Shown piece after piece: positions 54,880 to 63,152 of a stretch of 64,000 bases of DNA (positions are counted from its first letter, which is position 1; each line of letters begins with the position of its first letter). This DNA comes from Gemmatimonadota bacterium (lineage in GTDB: Bacteria > Latescibacterota > UBA2968 > UBA8231): NCBI GenBank assembly GCA_018673255.1, contig JABHDC010000053.1, forward strand, positions 11,559 through 75,558, written 5' to 3'. Under the pieces are notes generated by a model, which worked only from the letters and a program-made list of their open reading frames with translations, was not told the origin of the DNA and made no database searches. The translations under genes were made by a program, and so were the position numbers.

Positions 54880-55551
54880 TCAGCCGTTCTGCGCCGCGCA
54901 GCCACTCTGAACATTCACCAGATAGTCACGGCTGAGCCGCTCAATCCTCGTCCCACCCCAGCCACTCGCATCGACGACGGTCTTCACCTGACCCTCATCG
55001 TAGAAGTACACGGGGCAACCTCTCAGCCTCAACCGCAACCAGCGCGTCGGCGTCCGCAGACGCCAGCGCATGGGAAAGCTGAAGATGCCCCGCTCCTGTG
55101 TCATCTCTGCCATCCTCGCCAGGAACTGATGCGGATCGGCAGTATAGTCAAAGAATCCGATACCGAGACAGATATCGAAGTGATGCGGAGCACACCACGT
55201 CAGGAAATCAACTGCCTCGAAGTGACATCGGTCCGCGACGCCGGCCTCAGCCGCCGCCGATTGTGCCATTTCCACCATGGCCGGTGCGAAGTCGAGTCCG
55301 ACGACTTGAGCACCTCGCCGGGCCATCTCAACCGCGTATCGACCTGAGCCCGTGCCCACGTCCAGTACACGTTTGCCCGTCAGATCACCACACCACCCCA
55401 GCGCCATTTCATAGCGCTCGTGGATCACCGATCGGAACAGAGAATCGATAAGCTTCTGGGACAGGCTTTTCTCGTCGCGGTAGATGGCGTCGAACCGATC
55501 CGCCTCGCCATCGAAATACCGGCGAACCGCTTCTCCCGCAACTGCATCCAA
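54880..55551 (-). CDS. Class I SAM-dependent methyltransferase
   Basis: The 223-residue protein has the SAM motif VLDVGTGSGRYAVEMA, VVGLDFAPAMVEMA as motif II, and ICLGIGFFDYT later. It may methylate a sugar of the polysaccharide or a lipid-linked intermediate. The start TTG is inferred because an in-frame TGA directly precedes it and GGGTGA, overlapping the deacetylase stop, is well placed. Confidence 0.85.
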   Translation of the reverse strand: MDAVAGEAVRRYFDGEADRFDAIYRDEKSLSQKLIDSLFRSVIHERYEMALGWCGDLTGKRVLDVGTGSGRYAVEMARRGAQVVGLDFAPAMVEMAQSAAAEAGVADRCHFEAVDFLTWCAPHHFDICLGIGFFDYTADPHQFLARMAEMTQERGIFSFPMRWRLRTPTRWLRLRLRGCPVYFYDEGQVKTVVDASGWGGTRIERLSRDYLVNVQSGCAAQNG

Positions 55552-55556
55552 TCACG

Positions 55557-56426
55557 TCACCCAGTCGTTGACTCAGGGACCTGCCCGACCCTGTCGTGGC
55601 GCCCGGCACTGCACGTCTCGATGACGTCAAATGCCGAGGCAAAGGGCATATCCGCCAGCAATCGCCGCAAGCGCGGCACCGTGGCCCGCAGATTCCAGTA
55701 GTGGGTCACAGCAACCCGGCGGGGGACCGGCACCCGGGGATGTTCGGGATCCAGTTCCCAAGGGTGGATATAGAACACTGCCGGTTGTCCTGCCGTATTG
55801 GCCTGCTGGAGGCCCAATCGGGTAAGAGTATAAGGAAAGATGCGGAAGTAAGCACCCCCGGCGACAGGCACATTGCGACCCGCCCAGCTCCACGTCGATG
55901 GCGGCAATTCCTGGATGCCTGGCGCCCTTTCGTGCAACCAGCGAGGGGCACTCGGATCCCCGTATCGATAGTTCCTGACTGGGAATACGCTCGAGTCGTA
56001 GGTCAGGCCACAGGCAGCCAGTTCATCAAAGGCCCACTCGCACCCAGGGGTGATGGAGAAATAGGGCGCCCGGTGCCCCCGCACGGGGGCAGAAACGAGC
56101 CCGGCCAGGACCTCGAGAGAGCGCTCGATATCGGCCCGAAATTTCTCTCTCCCAAGACGATAGACAAATTCATGGGAATAACCATGGGTACCGATTTCAT
56201 GGCCCTGTGCGGCGATTTCCTTCACCAGATCCGGCGCCTTTTCGGCGGCAGCGCCGAGGATGAAGAAGGTCGCCCGGACGCCTGCCTCGGCCAGCAGATC
56301 CAGCAGACGACAGGTACCCACGGCCAATCGGTCTTCACACGCATCCCAGCCCTGGGGATCCAGTTCGATGCCCTGGTACCAGTCCTCGAAATCGACGGTA
56401 AAGGCATTCAGAATCTTCTCACTCAT
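55557..56426 (-). CDS. XrtA-type polysaccharide deacetylase (DUF3473)
   Basis: The 289-residue NodB-fold enzyme has TVDFEDWYQ with D12, HEIGTHGYSHEFVYRLG with H81/H85, VRGHRAPYFSITP, GLTYDSSVFPV and the DUF3473-like end VFYIHPWELDPEHPR. This subtype is usually found in exosortase-linked exopolysaccharide loci; no exosortase is in the window. It removes acetyl groups from N-acetylated sugars. It overlaps the GT4 gene by 4 bp. Confidence 0.9.
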   Translation of the reverse strand: MSEKILNAFTVDFEDWYQGIELDPQGWDACEDRLAVGTCRLLDLLAEAGVRATFFILGAAAEKAPDLVKEIAAQGHEIGTHGYSHEFVYRLGREKFRADIERSLEVLAGLVSAPVRGHRAPYFSITPGCEWAFDELAACGLTYDSSVFPVRNYRYGDPSAPRWLHERAPGIQELPPSTWSWAGRNVPVAGGAYFRIFPYTLTRLGLQQANTAGQPAVFYIHPWELDPEHPRVPVPRRVAVTHYWNLRATVPRLRRLLADMPFASAFDVIETCSAGRHDRVGQVPESTTG

Positions 56427-57601
56427 GCGGCCACGGCCTCTCGCAACCCCTGGAGCGCCGCCAGCAGGCGTGGTTGCTGGGATTCCAGCGAGTAGTCGGC
56501 CGCGATCCTGACCCTGCCTCGATTTCCCATCCGACGCCTCAGCGCCGGATCATTCATCAGCTGAGTCAGACACTGTTCCCACCGCGCCTCGTCGGCGGCG
56601 AGGAAGCCGGTGTCGCCCTGTGTAACGATCTGCACATTGATCCCCACCGGATGAGCGACCACAGGCAGCCCACAGGCCATATACTGGAGCAATTTGTAAC
56701 CACCCTTGCCTCGAGTCCATGGATCATCAGGCACCGGCATCAGACCGATATCACACGCTCTCAGATCGGCCGCTTCACGATCCAGCGACCAGGGCCTGCA
56801 TTCCACCTCGACACCATCCAGGTCGAAATCAGCGCCGATCACACACAGGCGCAACGGATAGTGCCTTGCCAGGCGACACAGGACGGGAGCAATCAAGTCC
56901 AGGTAGGTGACCGTCGATGGTGAGCCGATCCAGCCGAGGACGAGGGGCCTTTGCTTGGCGTCGATCAGCGCCGCTGGCGCCTGGCCGGATTCATCCGAGC
57001 CAGATCCATCCGTGCCCGCTCCTGCCGCATCTGACACGGTTGGGTCCGAATCCGTCAGGCCGTCATAGGGTGCCGTATCGATGGGGCCGGTAATCGTGAG
57101 CACGTCGCAGTGCCGTCGGGCGAAGTCGCCGGTATAGTCATTCTCCACGATGGCCAGCTTTGCCAGGGCCAGCATGGCCGGAACACCGCTGGCATTGCGC
57201 GCCTCTTTCAGGCGGGACAGCCAGTATCCTGAACGGACCTCAGTCGTAAAGATGGCATCGTCGAAATCGTAGACGATCGGCGCGCACAGGCACCGCAACA
57301 GACGCCGGATCGGCGCGGGGAAGATGACCTTTTGAATGAAGAGGACATCACCTCGACGTCCGCGAGACCAGACCGACAGGCCCGTAGACCAGGTGCGCCA
57401 CAGCGCCCAGAGATAGTAACGGATCTTGCGCAACGGCTGACGCCGCACGTCAGCCAGTGATCCGGCAATGGCGTCATCGGGCAGAATGGTCAGAACCTCC
57501 ACCTCGATTCCCTGCTGCCGCAGGTACGGCAGGTATTGGAAGACCCGGGTCCGGCTGCTGGCTGCCAGCGACCCATATTGTGTAACGAAGAGGACGCGCA
57601 A
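56423..57601 (-). CDS. GT4 family glycosyltransferase
   Basis: The 392-residue enzyme has an N terminus FVTQYGSLAASSRTRVFQYL and the donor region GYKLLQYMACGLPVVAHPVG. A Gly/Ser/Asp-rich loop of ~25 residues near position 190 separates the two GT-B lobes. It is coupled to the deacetylase by an ATGA overlap. An 89-bp gap divides it from the aminotransferase. Confidence 0.88.
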   Translation of the reverse strand: MRVLFVTQYGSLAASSRTRVFQYLPYLRQQGIEVEVLTILPDDAIAGSLADVRRQPLRKIRYYLWALWRTWSTGLSVWSRGRRGDVLFIQKVIFPAPIRRLLRCLCAPIVYDFDDAIFTTEVRSGYWLSRLKEARNASGVPAMLALAKLAIVENDYTGDFARRHCDVLTITGPIDTAPYDGLTDSDPTVSDAAGAGTDGSGSDESGQAPAALIDAKQRPLVLGWIGSPSTVTYLDLIAPVLCRLARHYPLRLCVIGADFDLDGVEVECRPWSLDREAADLRACDIGLMPVPDDPWTRGKGGYKLLQYMACGLPVVAHPVGINVQIVTQGDTGFLAADEARWEQCLTQLMNDPALRRRMGNRGRVRIAADYSLESQQPRLLAALQGLREAVAA

Positions 57602-57690
57602 TGCGAACCCGGCCGCCGATCCGGGCTAGCGCCCGAATGTCGGCATCGGCGGACCGGATACCCGCATCGACACAGTGAATGCCGGACACT

Positions 57691-58902
57691 TCAACCGGTG
57701 ACTGACGCCGATGACGAAGAGTGGTTTGCACCCGTAGCGAAGGTGCCTACGGCCTCGATCACCCGGGCCTGCTGAGCGTCGGTCAGCAGAGGGTGCAACG
57801 GGATGGAGAGGATCTTCTGCCAGACCGCTTCGGTCACCGGCAGATGGGTCGTATAGGGCCGGAAGATCTTGTAGAGGTGATTCGGGTAGAAGTGCACATT
57901 GGCATCGATCCCGGCCTCGTCCAGGTGGGCATATAACTCGTCGCGGCCATCGATGCAGATCACCGCATTGTAGCACGAGCTGACGGCATAGTCCCTCGCA
58001 GCCAGCGGCGTGACACCCTCCAGATCGGCAAAAGCCTCGCGATAGTGGCCCATCAATTCGCGACGGCGCGCATTGTTGTCTTCGAGGCGATCCATCTGGG
58101 CCAGACCCAGCGTCGCGGCCAGATCGTTCATCTCGTATTTGTACCCGACCTCTTCCACCTCATAGACCCAGGAGCGTTTGATCTGCCCCGGTTTGAATCG
58201 CTCCCAGGTGGGCTTGGTGATCCCACACCAGCGCAACTTGCGCACACGCTCGGCGATCGCATGGTCGTGGGTGACCATCATGCCCCCGTCACCGGTGGTC
58301 ATGTTCTTCGTCGCCTGGAAACTGAAACAGCCGATGTCTCCAAGGGAGCCGAGTTTGCGGCCCTTGTAGAGACCACCACAGCCGTGCGCGGCATCCTCGA
58401 TGACGGTCAGGCCGTGGGCTCGTGCCAGGGTGAGAATCGCGTCCATATCACACGCCTGGCCGCCGTAATGGGTGACAACGACGGCACGCGTTGTGGGCGT
58501 GATCTTCCGTTCCATGTCAGCGACATCAATGTTCAGTGTATCCTCTTCCACATCGCAGAACACGGGACGTCCGCCGGCCAGCAGGATCGCCTCGGTCGAT
58601 GAGACCCAGGTCATCGAACTGGTCAGCACCTCCTGCCCCTCGACTTCCGCGCACAGCAGACCCAGATGCAGTGCAGCCGTCGCCGAGTTGAGGGCCACCG
58701 CGTGGGACACGCCCACATATTCAGCGAAACGTTCCTCAAACTGGATGCTTTGGGGCCCGCGCCCGACCCACATACTGTCGATGGTCTCACACAGCGCCTT
58801 CTTCTCGGCGTCACCGAAGGCCGGGCGGAACAGAGGGATACGGTCTTCCAAGGGATTCTCGTTCAGTTGGGAGATGGTCAATTGGATCTGGCCGGGGACC
58901 AA
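57691..58902 (-). CDS. DegT/DnrJ/EryC1/StrS family sugar aminotransferase
   Basis: The 403-residue PLP enzyme has the lysine K199 in SFQATKNMTTGDGG, aspartate D170 in VIEDAAHGCGG, and ALNSATAALHLGLL. It transaminates a keto-sugar nucleotide to an amino sugar. The start is uncertain: TTG at 58902 or TTG at 58881, the latter forming a TTGA overlap with the GT2 stop. Confidence 0.92.
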   Translation of the reverse strand: MVPGQIQLTISQLNENPLEDRIPLFRPAFGDAEKKALCETIDSMWVGRGPQSIQFEERFAEYVGVSHAVALNSATAALHLGLLCAEVEGQEVLTSSMTWVSSTEAILLAGGRPVFCDVEEDTLNIDVADMERKITPTTRAVVVTHYGGQACDMDAILTLARAHGLTVIEDAAHGCGGLYKGRKLGSLGDIGCFSFQATKNMTTGDGGMMVTHDHAIAERVRKLRWCGITKPTWERFKPGQIKRSWVYEVEEVGYKYEMNDLAATLGLAQMDRLEDNNARRRELMGHYREAFADLEGVTPLAARDYAVSSCYNAVICIDGRDELYAHLDEAGIDANVHFYPNHLYKIFRPYTTHLPVTEAVWQKILSIPLHPLLTDAQQARVIEAVGTFATGANHSSSSASVTG

Positions 58903-59834
58903 TAGGTGCGGTCGGTCAGGGTACGCCGGAATATCGTGCAGTATGCACCCAATCGCTGCCTACTTTCGACGCGTGAACCAGGTTGAAAGATCCAGACCAG
59001 CGACCAGAGACTGCTGCGCAGGACCATTTCGATGAGGGTCAACAGACGCAGCGTGTGTAGTCGCAACGGGCCAAAATGCTTGTCGAAGAGGTAGAAAAGG
59101 CTCTGCTGAGAGACGACGAGCATCTCGCCAAATCGCTGGCTGATACTGCGCCCTTCCAGGTGGATGACAGTCCCGGCCGGTTCGTAGACGATTTGCCAGC
59201 CGGCGGCTCGCAGACGCATGCACCACTCCAGATCCTCAAAGCACATGAAGATCCGGTCATCGAGGCCACCCACCTGCTCGACGGCGGCGCGGCGAACCAT
59301 GAAACAGGCCCCCGTCACCCAGCCGACATTTCGCCGTTCACGGTGATCCCAACGGCCAAATTTAAAGTAGGGGAACACTCTGTGCAATAAGAGCTTATGC
59401 ACAATTTCGGCCCCCAAGCCCGGGTCCCGTCCGCAGGACAATTCCAGTGCCCCCTCGCCATTTTCCAGCCAGGGCCCCACGGCACCAATTCGTTCATCGG
59501 TGCCCAGGGTCTCGAGCATCCGGCCCAGGGCGCCCGCATGAACTCGGGTATCGGAATTGAGCAGAAGAAAGACCGGTGCTGTGGCCCGTGTCAGGGCAAG
59601 ATTGTTACCACCGGCAAAACCCAGATTGTGCTCGCTGCGAATCAGCTCAACCTGGGGGAAGTCAGCGGCGACCCTATCCGCCGAGTCATCCTGCGAATCA
59701 TTGTCGACGACGATCACCTGCCACGACACCGCATCGGCATCGGCATAGATCGAGTTCAGGCAGTCGGCAAGCAGCTGACGCGTATTCCAGCTGAGGATGC
59801 AGATGGAGAGGGTGGGATCGGCGGCGGCCGTCAT
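58878..59834 (-). CDS. GT2 family glycosyltransferase (rhamnosyltransferase-like)
   Basis: The 318-residue enzyme has SICILSWNTRQLLADCLNSI, VVDNDSQDDSAD, SEHNLGFAGGNNLALTRA and LLLNSDTRV, then VTGACFMVRRAAVEQVGGLD and CFEDLEWCMRLRAAGW. It looks like the WbbL-type rhamnosyltransferases. The start at 59834 is set by a 4-bp ATGA overlap with the GT39 stop; the longer frame is noncoding. Confidence 0.9.
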   Translation of the reverse strand: MTAAADPTLSICILSWNTRQLLADCLNSIYADADAVSWQVIVVDNDSQDDSADRVAADFPQVELIRSEHNLGFAGGNNLALTRATAPVFLLLNSDTRVHAGALGRMLETLGTDERIGAVGPWLENGEGALELSCGRDPGLGAEIVHKLLLHRVFPYFKFGRWDHRERRNVGWVTGACFMVRRAAVEQVGGLDDRIFMCFEDLEWCMRLRAAGWQIVYEPAGTVIHLEGRSISQRFGEMLVVSQQSLFYLFDKHFGPLRLHTLRLLTLIEMVLRSSLWSLVWIFQPGSRVESRQRLGAYCTIFRRTLTDRTYWSPARSN

Positions 59835-61126
59835 TTGAGTCCACTCGAGGTGAGCCAGGACACGATCATCATGCGGATTGCATCCTGCTGCCACCAGATG
59901 AGCGTGTGGACCGTGGCCCAGGCGGCACATGCACCGAGCCATGTCCGACGACGGGGCGATTGCCACGCCGCATGCAGGGCAGGCCCGGCATACAGCAGGA
60001 AGAAGGGTTCAAGAGGCAGGCGAAATCGCGTCGACCCATAGAGGAGGGTCGAGAACAAGAAAATTGAGAGACCTGCAAACAGAGAAAGCTCTCGGTACGG
60101 TGGTGACCAGCCAACTCGAAAGACCCCAACCAGCATCAGGGGCAGCACCAGCACAAAGCCGATATTGTAGTCCGGACGGAAGACATACCAGAAGCGCAGG
60201 AAGCGTTCGGTCACCCATCGCAGCCACTGCGTGGGATGATCGACAATCCACGCTTTGCCCTGCGCACGCCAGGCGCGATCCCGCTCGACCTCATTGGGGA
60301 TCCGGGCAAAGACTTCGGGGCGAATCTGCCAACCGTCCTGCCGGCGCCAGTCAGGATCATCGGCATTGCTTCGGGCCAGAATGAATCCTGCGTGCGTCGA
60401 GACCGGAACGAATGCCCCGTGCACCTGCGCATTGCGGATCGTCCAGGGCGCCAGGCCCATCAGCAGCCCCGCCAGAATCCAGCCCGCGCGGCTCACGGCT
60501 GCCGGCCATGTCTGAGATTGCCACGTGAGGCGACTCGGGTCAGCCAGTGCACCACGGGTGGCCACCCATAGTGGCGGCAGGAACAGCGCCGGGGCCAACA
60601 GCAATCCGACCGGTCGTGTCAGTGTGGCCAGGGCGATGAGTAGGCCAGCCCCCCACCACCCGAGCCGGTTTGAGAGGCGCAATCCCATCCCAGCCCCCGC
60701 GACCAGCAGTGCCGTGAAGAGGGTCTCCGTCATCACCTCGGCGGCATTGGCAATCAGAGGCGGATACAACGCCACCAGCAATGCCGTGAGCAGCGCACTG
60801 GGTGGATGCAACCACCGGGCCAGATGCAGAATCCCGACAGCCGTCCAGGCGCCGATCAGGGCCTGGATGAGGAGGACGACGCCATGGTGCACGCCGAAGA
60901 TCCCGTAGATGGCGGCGAGCATCGTCGGATACAGCGGGGCACGCCACGACCGCATGGGGTAGCCGAAGAAGGTGTCGTGGGAAACGAAGCCCTCGCCGGC
61001 CAGCAGATTCATTGCGATCTCGTCGTAGTCCGGCGTGTCCTGAGGTGGCACCTCGATATCGGCCCCCACATAGACGAGACGGGCGGCCAGGGCGACGAGC
61101 AGCACGACCCCTGCAGATCGACTCAT
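59831..61126 (-). CDS. GT39/ArnT-like membrane glycosyltransferase
   Basis: The 431-residue polytopic protein has an N-terminal helix, the loop PPQDTPDYDEIAMNLLAGEG with the family's acidic residues, and about ten more helices. GT39-type enzymes use polyprenyl-phosphate sugars on the periplasmic side to modify proteins or lipids. The start at 61126 gives a 4-bp overlap with the GT4 stop. Confidence 0.88.
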   Translation of the reverse strand: MSRSAGVVLLVALAARLVYVGADIEVPPQDTPDYDEIAMNLLAGEGFVSHDTFFGYPMRSWRAPLYPTMLAAIYGIFGVHHGVVLLIQALIGAWTAVGILHLARWLHPPSALLTALLVALYPPLIANAAEVMTETLFTALLVAGAGMGLRLSNRLGWWGAGLLIALATLTRPVGLLLAPALFLPPLWVATRGALADPSRLTWQSQTWPAAVSRAGWILAGLLMGLAPWTIRNAQVHGAFVPVSTHAGFILARSNADDPDWRRQDGWQIRPEVFARIPNEVERDRAWRAQGKAWIVDHPTQWLRWVTERFLRFWYVFRPDYNIGFVLVLPLMLVGVFRVGWSPPYRELSLFAGLSIFLFSTLLYGSTRFRLPLEPFFLLYAGPALHAAWQSPRRRTWLGACAAWATVHTLIWWQQDAIRMMIVSWLTSSGLK

Positions 61127-62520
61127 GCCGCCTCGAGCACCTCGTCGAAGCATGCCGCCAGTTGCCGCGTCAGATTGCGGCGGTGGAAGCATTGCAGGTC
61201 GGCTTCGCACACGGGCAATGCGCCGGTCCGGTAGCGACTCCACACTTCCACGAGGGCCGCACGAATCCCATTCACATCGCTGGGGGGCGCACAGAATCCC
61301 GCCCCCAGTTCATTCACCATACGTCGCACTTCACCGGCACCACACAGAGCCAGAATCGGTCGCCGCGTCGACAGATACTCGAACAGCTTGCCCGGCGCAT
61401 TGGATGCCGGCCAGGGGCGGGGATGATCGACCAGAACGAGGAGGTGACTGCGACGCTGATAGTCGAGGGCCGTCGCACGATCGACAGATCCCACCAGTTC
61501 GACCATCTGTGCCGCCACCAGGGGCGCCGCTGCTTCGGCCTCATCAGGAGCCAGATCTCCCACCAGCTGTAGTCGGAATCGTGAGGCCCAGCGTTCGTCA
61601 TCAGCCAGCATGTGTTTGAGTGCGGTTAACAGGGGCACCGGTGACCGCAGCGGATGGCTGTAGGAGAAACTGCCCGTGTGCACCAGACGAAGGGGTTCGC
61701 CAGTCGCCGGCATCTGCATCGGCTCTGGTGGCGGCATCTCATCCGACGCCCCCGCATCATCGTCAAAGAGGCGTCCCTCCGGCAGGCGGGCCGCATCCAT
61801 GGGATCGAACCCGTTGGTGATCACACGCAAGCGGCGCCCGGCTGCCGGATAGCGACGGCGCAAATCGTCGGCCGCCGTGTGGGTCGCGGTGATGATAAGA
61901 TCCGCATCGGCCATGACGGCCGCCTCCATGCGCTCTTCGACGGCGCGGCGGAATGGCTGCCGCAGCAATGCCGGATCGAGAGGATCGAAGGTCCACGCAT
62001 CGCGCAGATCGGCCACCCAGGGCAGGCCGGTCTGACGTCGTAGAAATCGACCCAGCAGCAGCGATGACGGCGGCGGCGACGTAGAGAAGATCAGTTGGGT
62101 GTCGCTTTGCTGCAGATGGCGCAGGGCAGCCATCGCCGCCGTCGGCAACCACGTCACCTGGCCATCGGGAATCAGCAACCGCTCACGCCATCGGCGCAAC
62201 CTGGACCGAGGTCCGCCGGTGCGCACGCGCGCTGCGGCTGCCGGATCCTGCCGGGCATCCGGGTTGCGCAACCGTCGATACAGGCCGATCGGCTCCCAGG
62301 CCCGCAGGACAGATTCGGCCAGCGCGCCCTGACGATCGTCTCCAAAGGCAGACGTCGTGAGCACATCCGGCTCATATCCGAACTCCGGCAGATACTGGCT
62401 GAACTTCGAGGCCCGCTGCGTTCCGGCCGAGCGCATCGGCGGATAGTGGTAGGCGACGAAGAGCACCCGGTGCCTGGAAGAGGTCGTCACTGTGGGTGTC
62501 AGGGGTTTGGTCGTGTCCAT
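61123..62520 (-). CDS. GT4 family glycosyltransferase
   Basis: The 465-residue enzyme begins VLFVAYHYPPMRSAGTQRAS and has SPPPSSLLLGRFLRRQTGLP, VVTNGFDPMD-like RVITNGFDPMDAARLP and KLFEYLSTRRPILALCGAGE. It is the first gene of run B. No Shine-Dalgarno is visible before its ATG. A divergent ptsN-like gene lies 134 bp away. Confidence 0.9.
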   Translation of the reverse strand: MDTTKPLTPTVTTSSRHRVLFVAYHYPPMRSAGTQRASKFSQYLPEFGYEPDVLTTSAFGDDRQGALAESVLRAWEPIGLYRRLRNPDARQDPAAAARVRTGGPRSRLRRWRERLLIPDGQVTWLPTAAMAALRHLQQSDTQLIFSTSPPPSSLLLGRFLRRQTGLPWVADLRDAWTFDPLDPALLRQPFRRAVEERMEAAVMADADLIITATHTAADDLRRRYPAAGRRLRVITNGFDPMDAARLPEGRLFDDDAGASDEMPPPEPMQMPATGEPLRLVHTGSFSYSHPLRSPVPLLTALKHMLADDERWASRFRLQLVGDLAPDEAEAAAPLVAAQMVELVGSVDRATALDYQRRSHLLVLVDHPRPWPASNAPGKLFEYLSTRRPILALCGAGEVRRMVNELGAGFCAPPSDVNGIRAALVEVWSRYRTGALPVCEADLQCFHRRNLTRQLAACFDEVLEAA

Positions 62521-62544
62521 CTATAGGAAGGAAGATAGCTCTCG

Positions 62545-62601
62545 ATGGCGATTTGGTGTATATTCGAAAAGTTCAGCCTTTCTGGCTATCATTTAGGTTG
62601 A
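62545..62601 (+). CDS. Possible 18-residue leader ORF before ptsN
   Basis: ATG at 62545 is preceded by AGGAAGGAAG (62525-62534) and reads MAIWCIFEKFSLSGYHLG before TGA. Two short hairpins (AGCC/GGCT and ACCC/GGGG) lie at or after its end. It could be a leader peptide but is short enough to be chance. Confidence 0.2.
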   Translation: MAIWCIFEKFSLSGYHLG

Positions 62602-62654
62602 GACACCCAGTTTCTGGGGTGCCCATCATTACCTGAGACCGTGCCCGACTCGAT

Positions 62655-63131
62655 ATGACCACCCTGCTCGACATTCTGACTCCCTCCGCCGTTATCGTGG
62701 GCCTTGAGGGAGATACCAAAGACGCGATCATCGAAGAACTCGTCGATCGGCTCGAAGTGGGCACCGCCATCAGTGACCGGGACAAGGTGCTGCAGGCCGT
62801 GCTCGAGCGCGAGAAGATCATGAGCACCGGTATCGGTGACGGGATCGCGATTCCTCACGGCAAGTCTGACGCCGTGGTCGAACTCACCGCGGCTCTTGGC
62901 ATTCACAAGCGCGGCGTCGACTTCGAAGCACTGGATGGCGAACCGGCTTTCGTGTTCTTCCTCCTCGTGTCTCCGGCCAATGTCTCCGGCCCGCATATCA
63001 AGGCGCTGGCTCGCATCTCCAGGATGCTGAAGAACGACGGCTTCAAGAAGAAGCTGATCGAGGCCGGTTCTGCCGACGATATCGTTGCTGCCATCGAGGA
63101 AGAGGAAAAGACTCACTCCTCCGCCGGCTAG
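62655..63131 (+). CDS. ptsN: PTS EIIA component, nitrogen-PTS/PtsN-like
   Basis: The 158-residue protein has the EIIA phospho-histidine H68 in GDGIAIPHGKSD and the fructose/mannitol EIIA pattern around it. With no sugar permease nearby it is more likely a regulatory PtsN than an uptake component. Position alongside sixA within 10 kb fits a phosphohistidine-based control circuit, which is an inference. A BatA/VWA gene starts 21 bp later. Confidence 0.9.
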   Translation: MTTLLDILTPSAVIVGLEGDTKDAIIEELVDRLEVGTAISDRDKVLQAVLEREKIMSTGIGDGIAIPHGKSDAVVELTAALGIHKRGVDFEALDGEPAFVFFLLVSPANVSGPHIKALARISRMLKNDGFKKKLIEAGSADDIVAAIEEEEKTHSSAG

Positions 63132-63152
63132 GCGGAAGGCCAGCACACCGGC

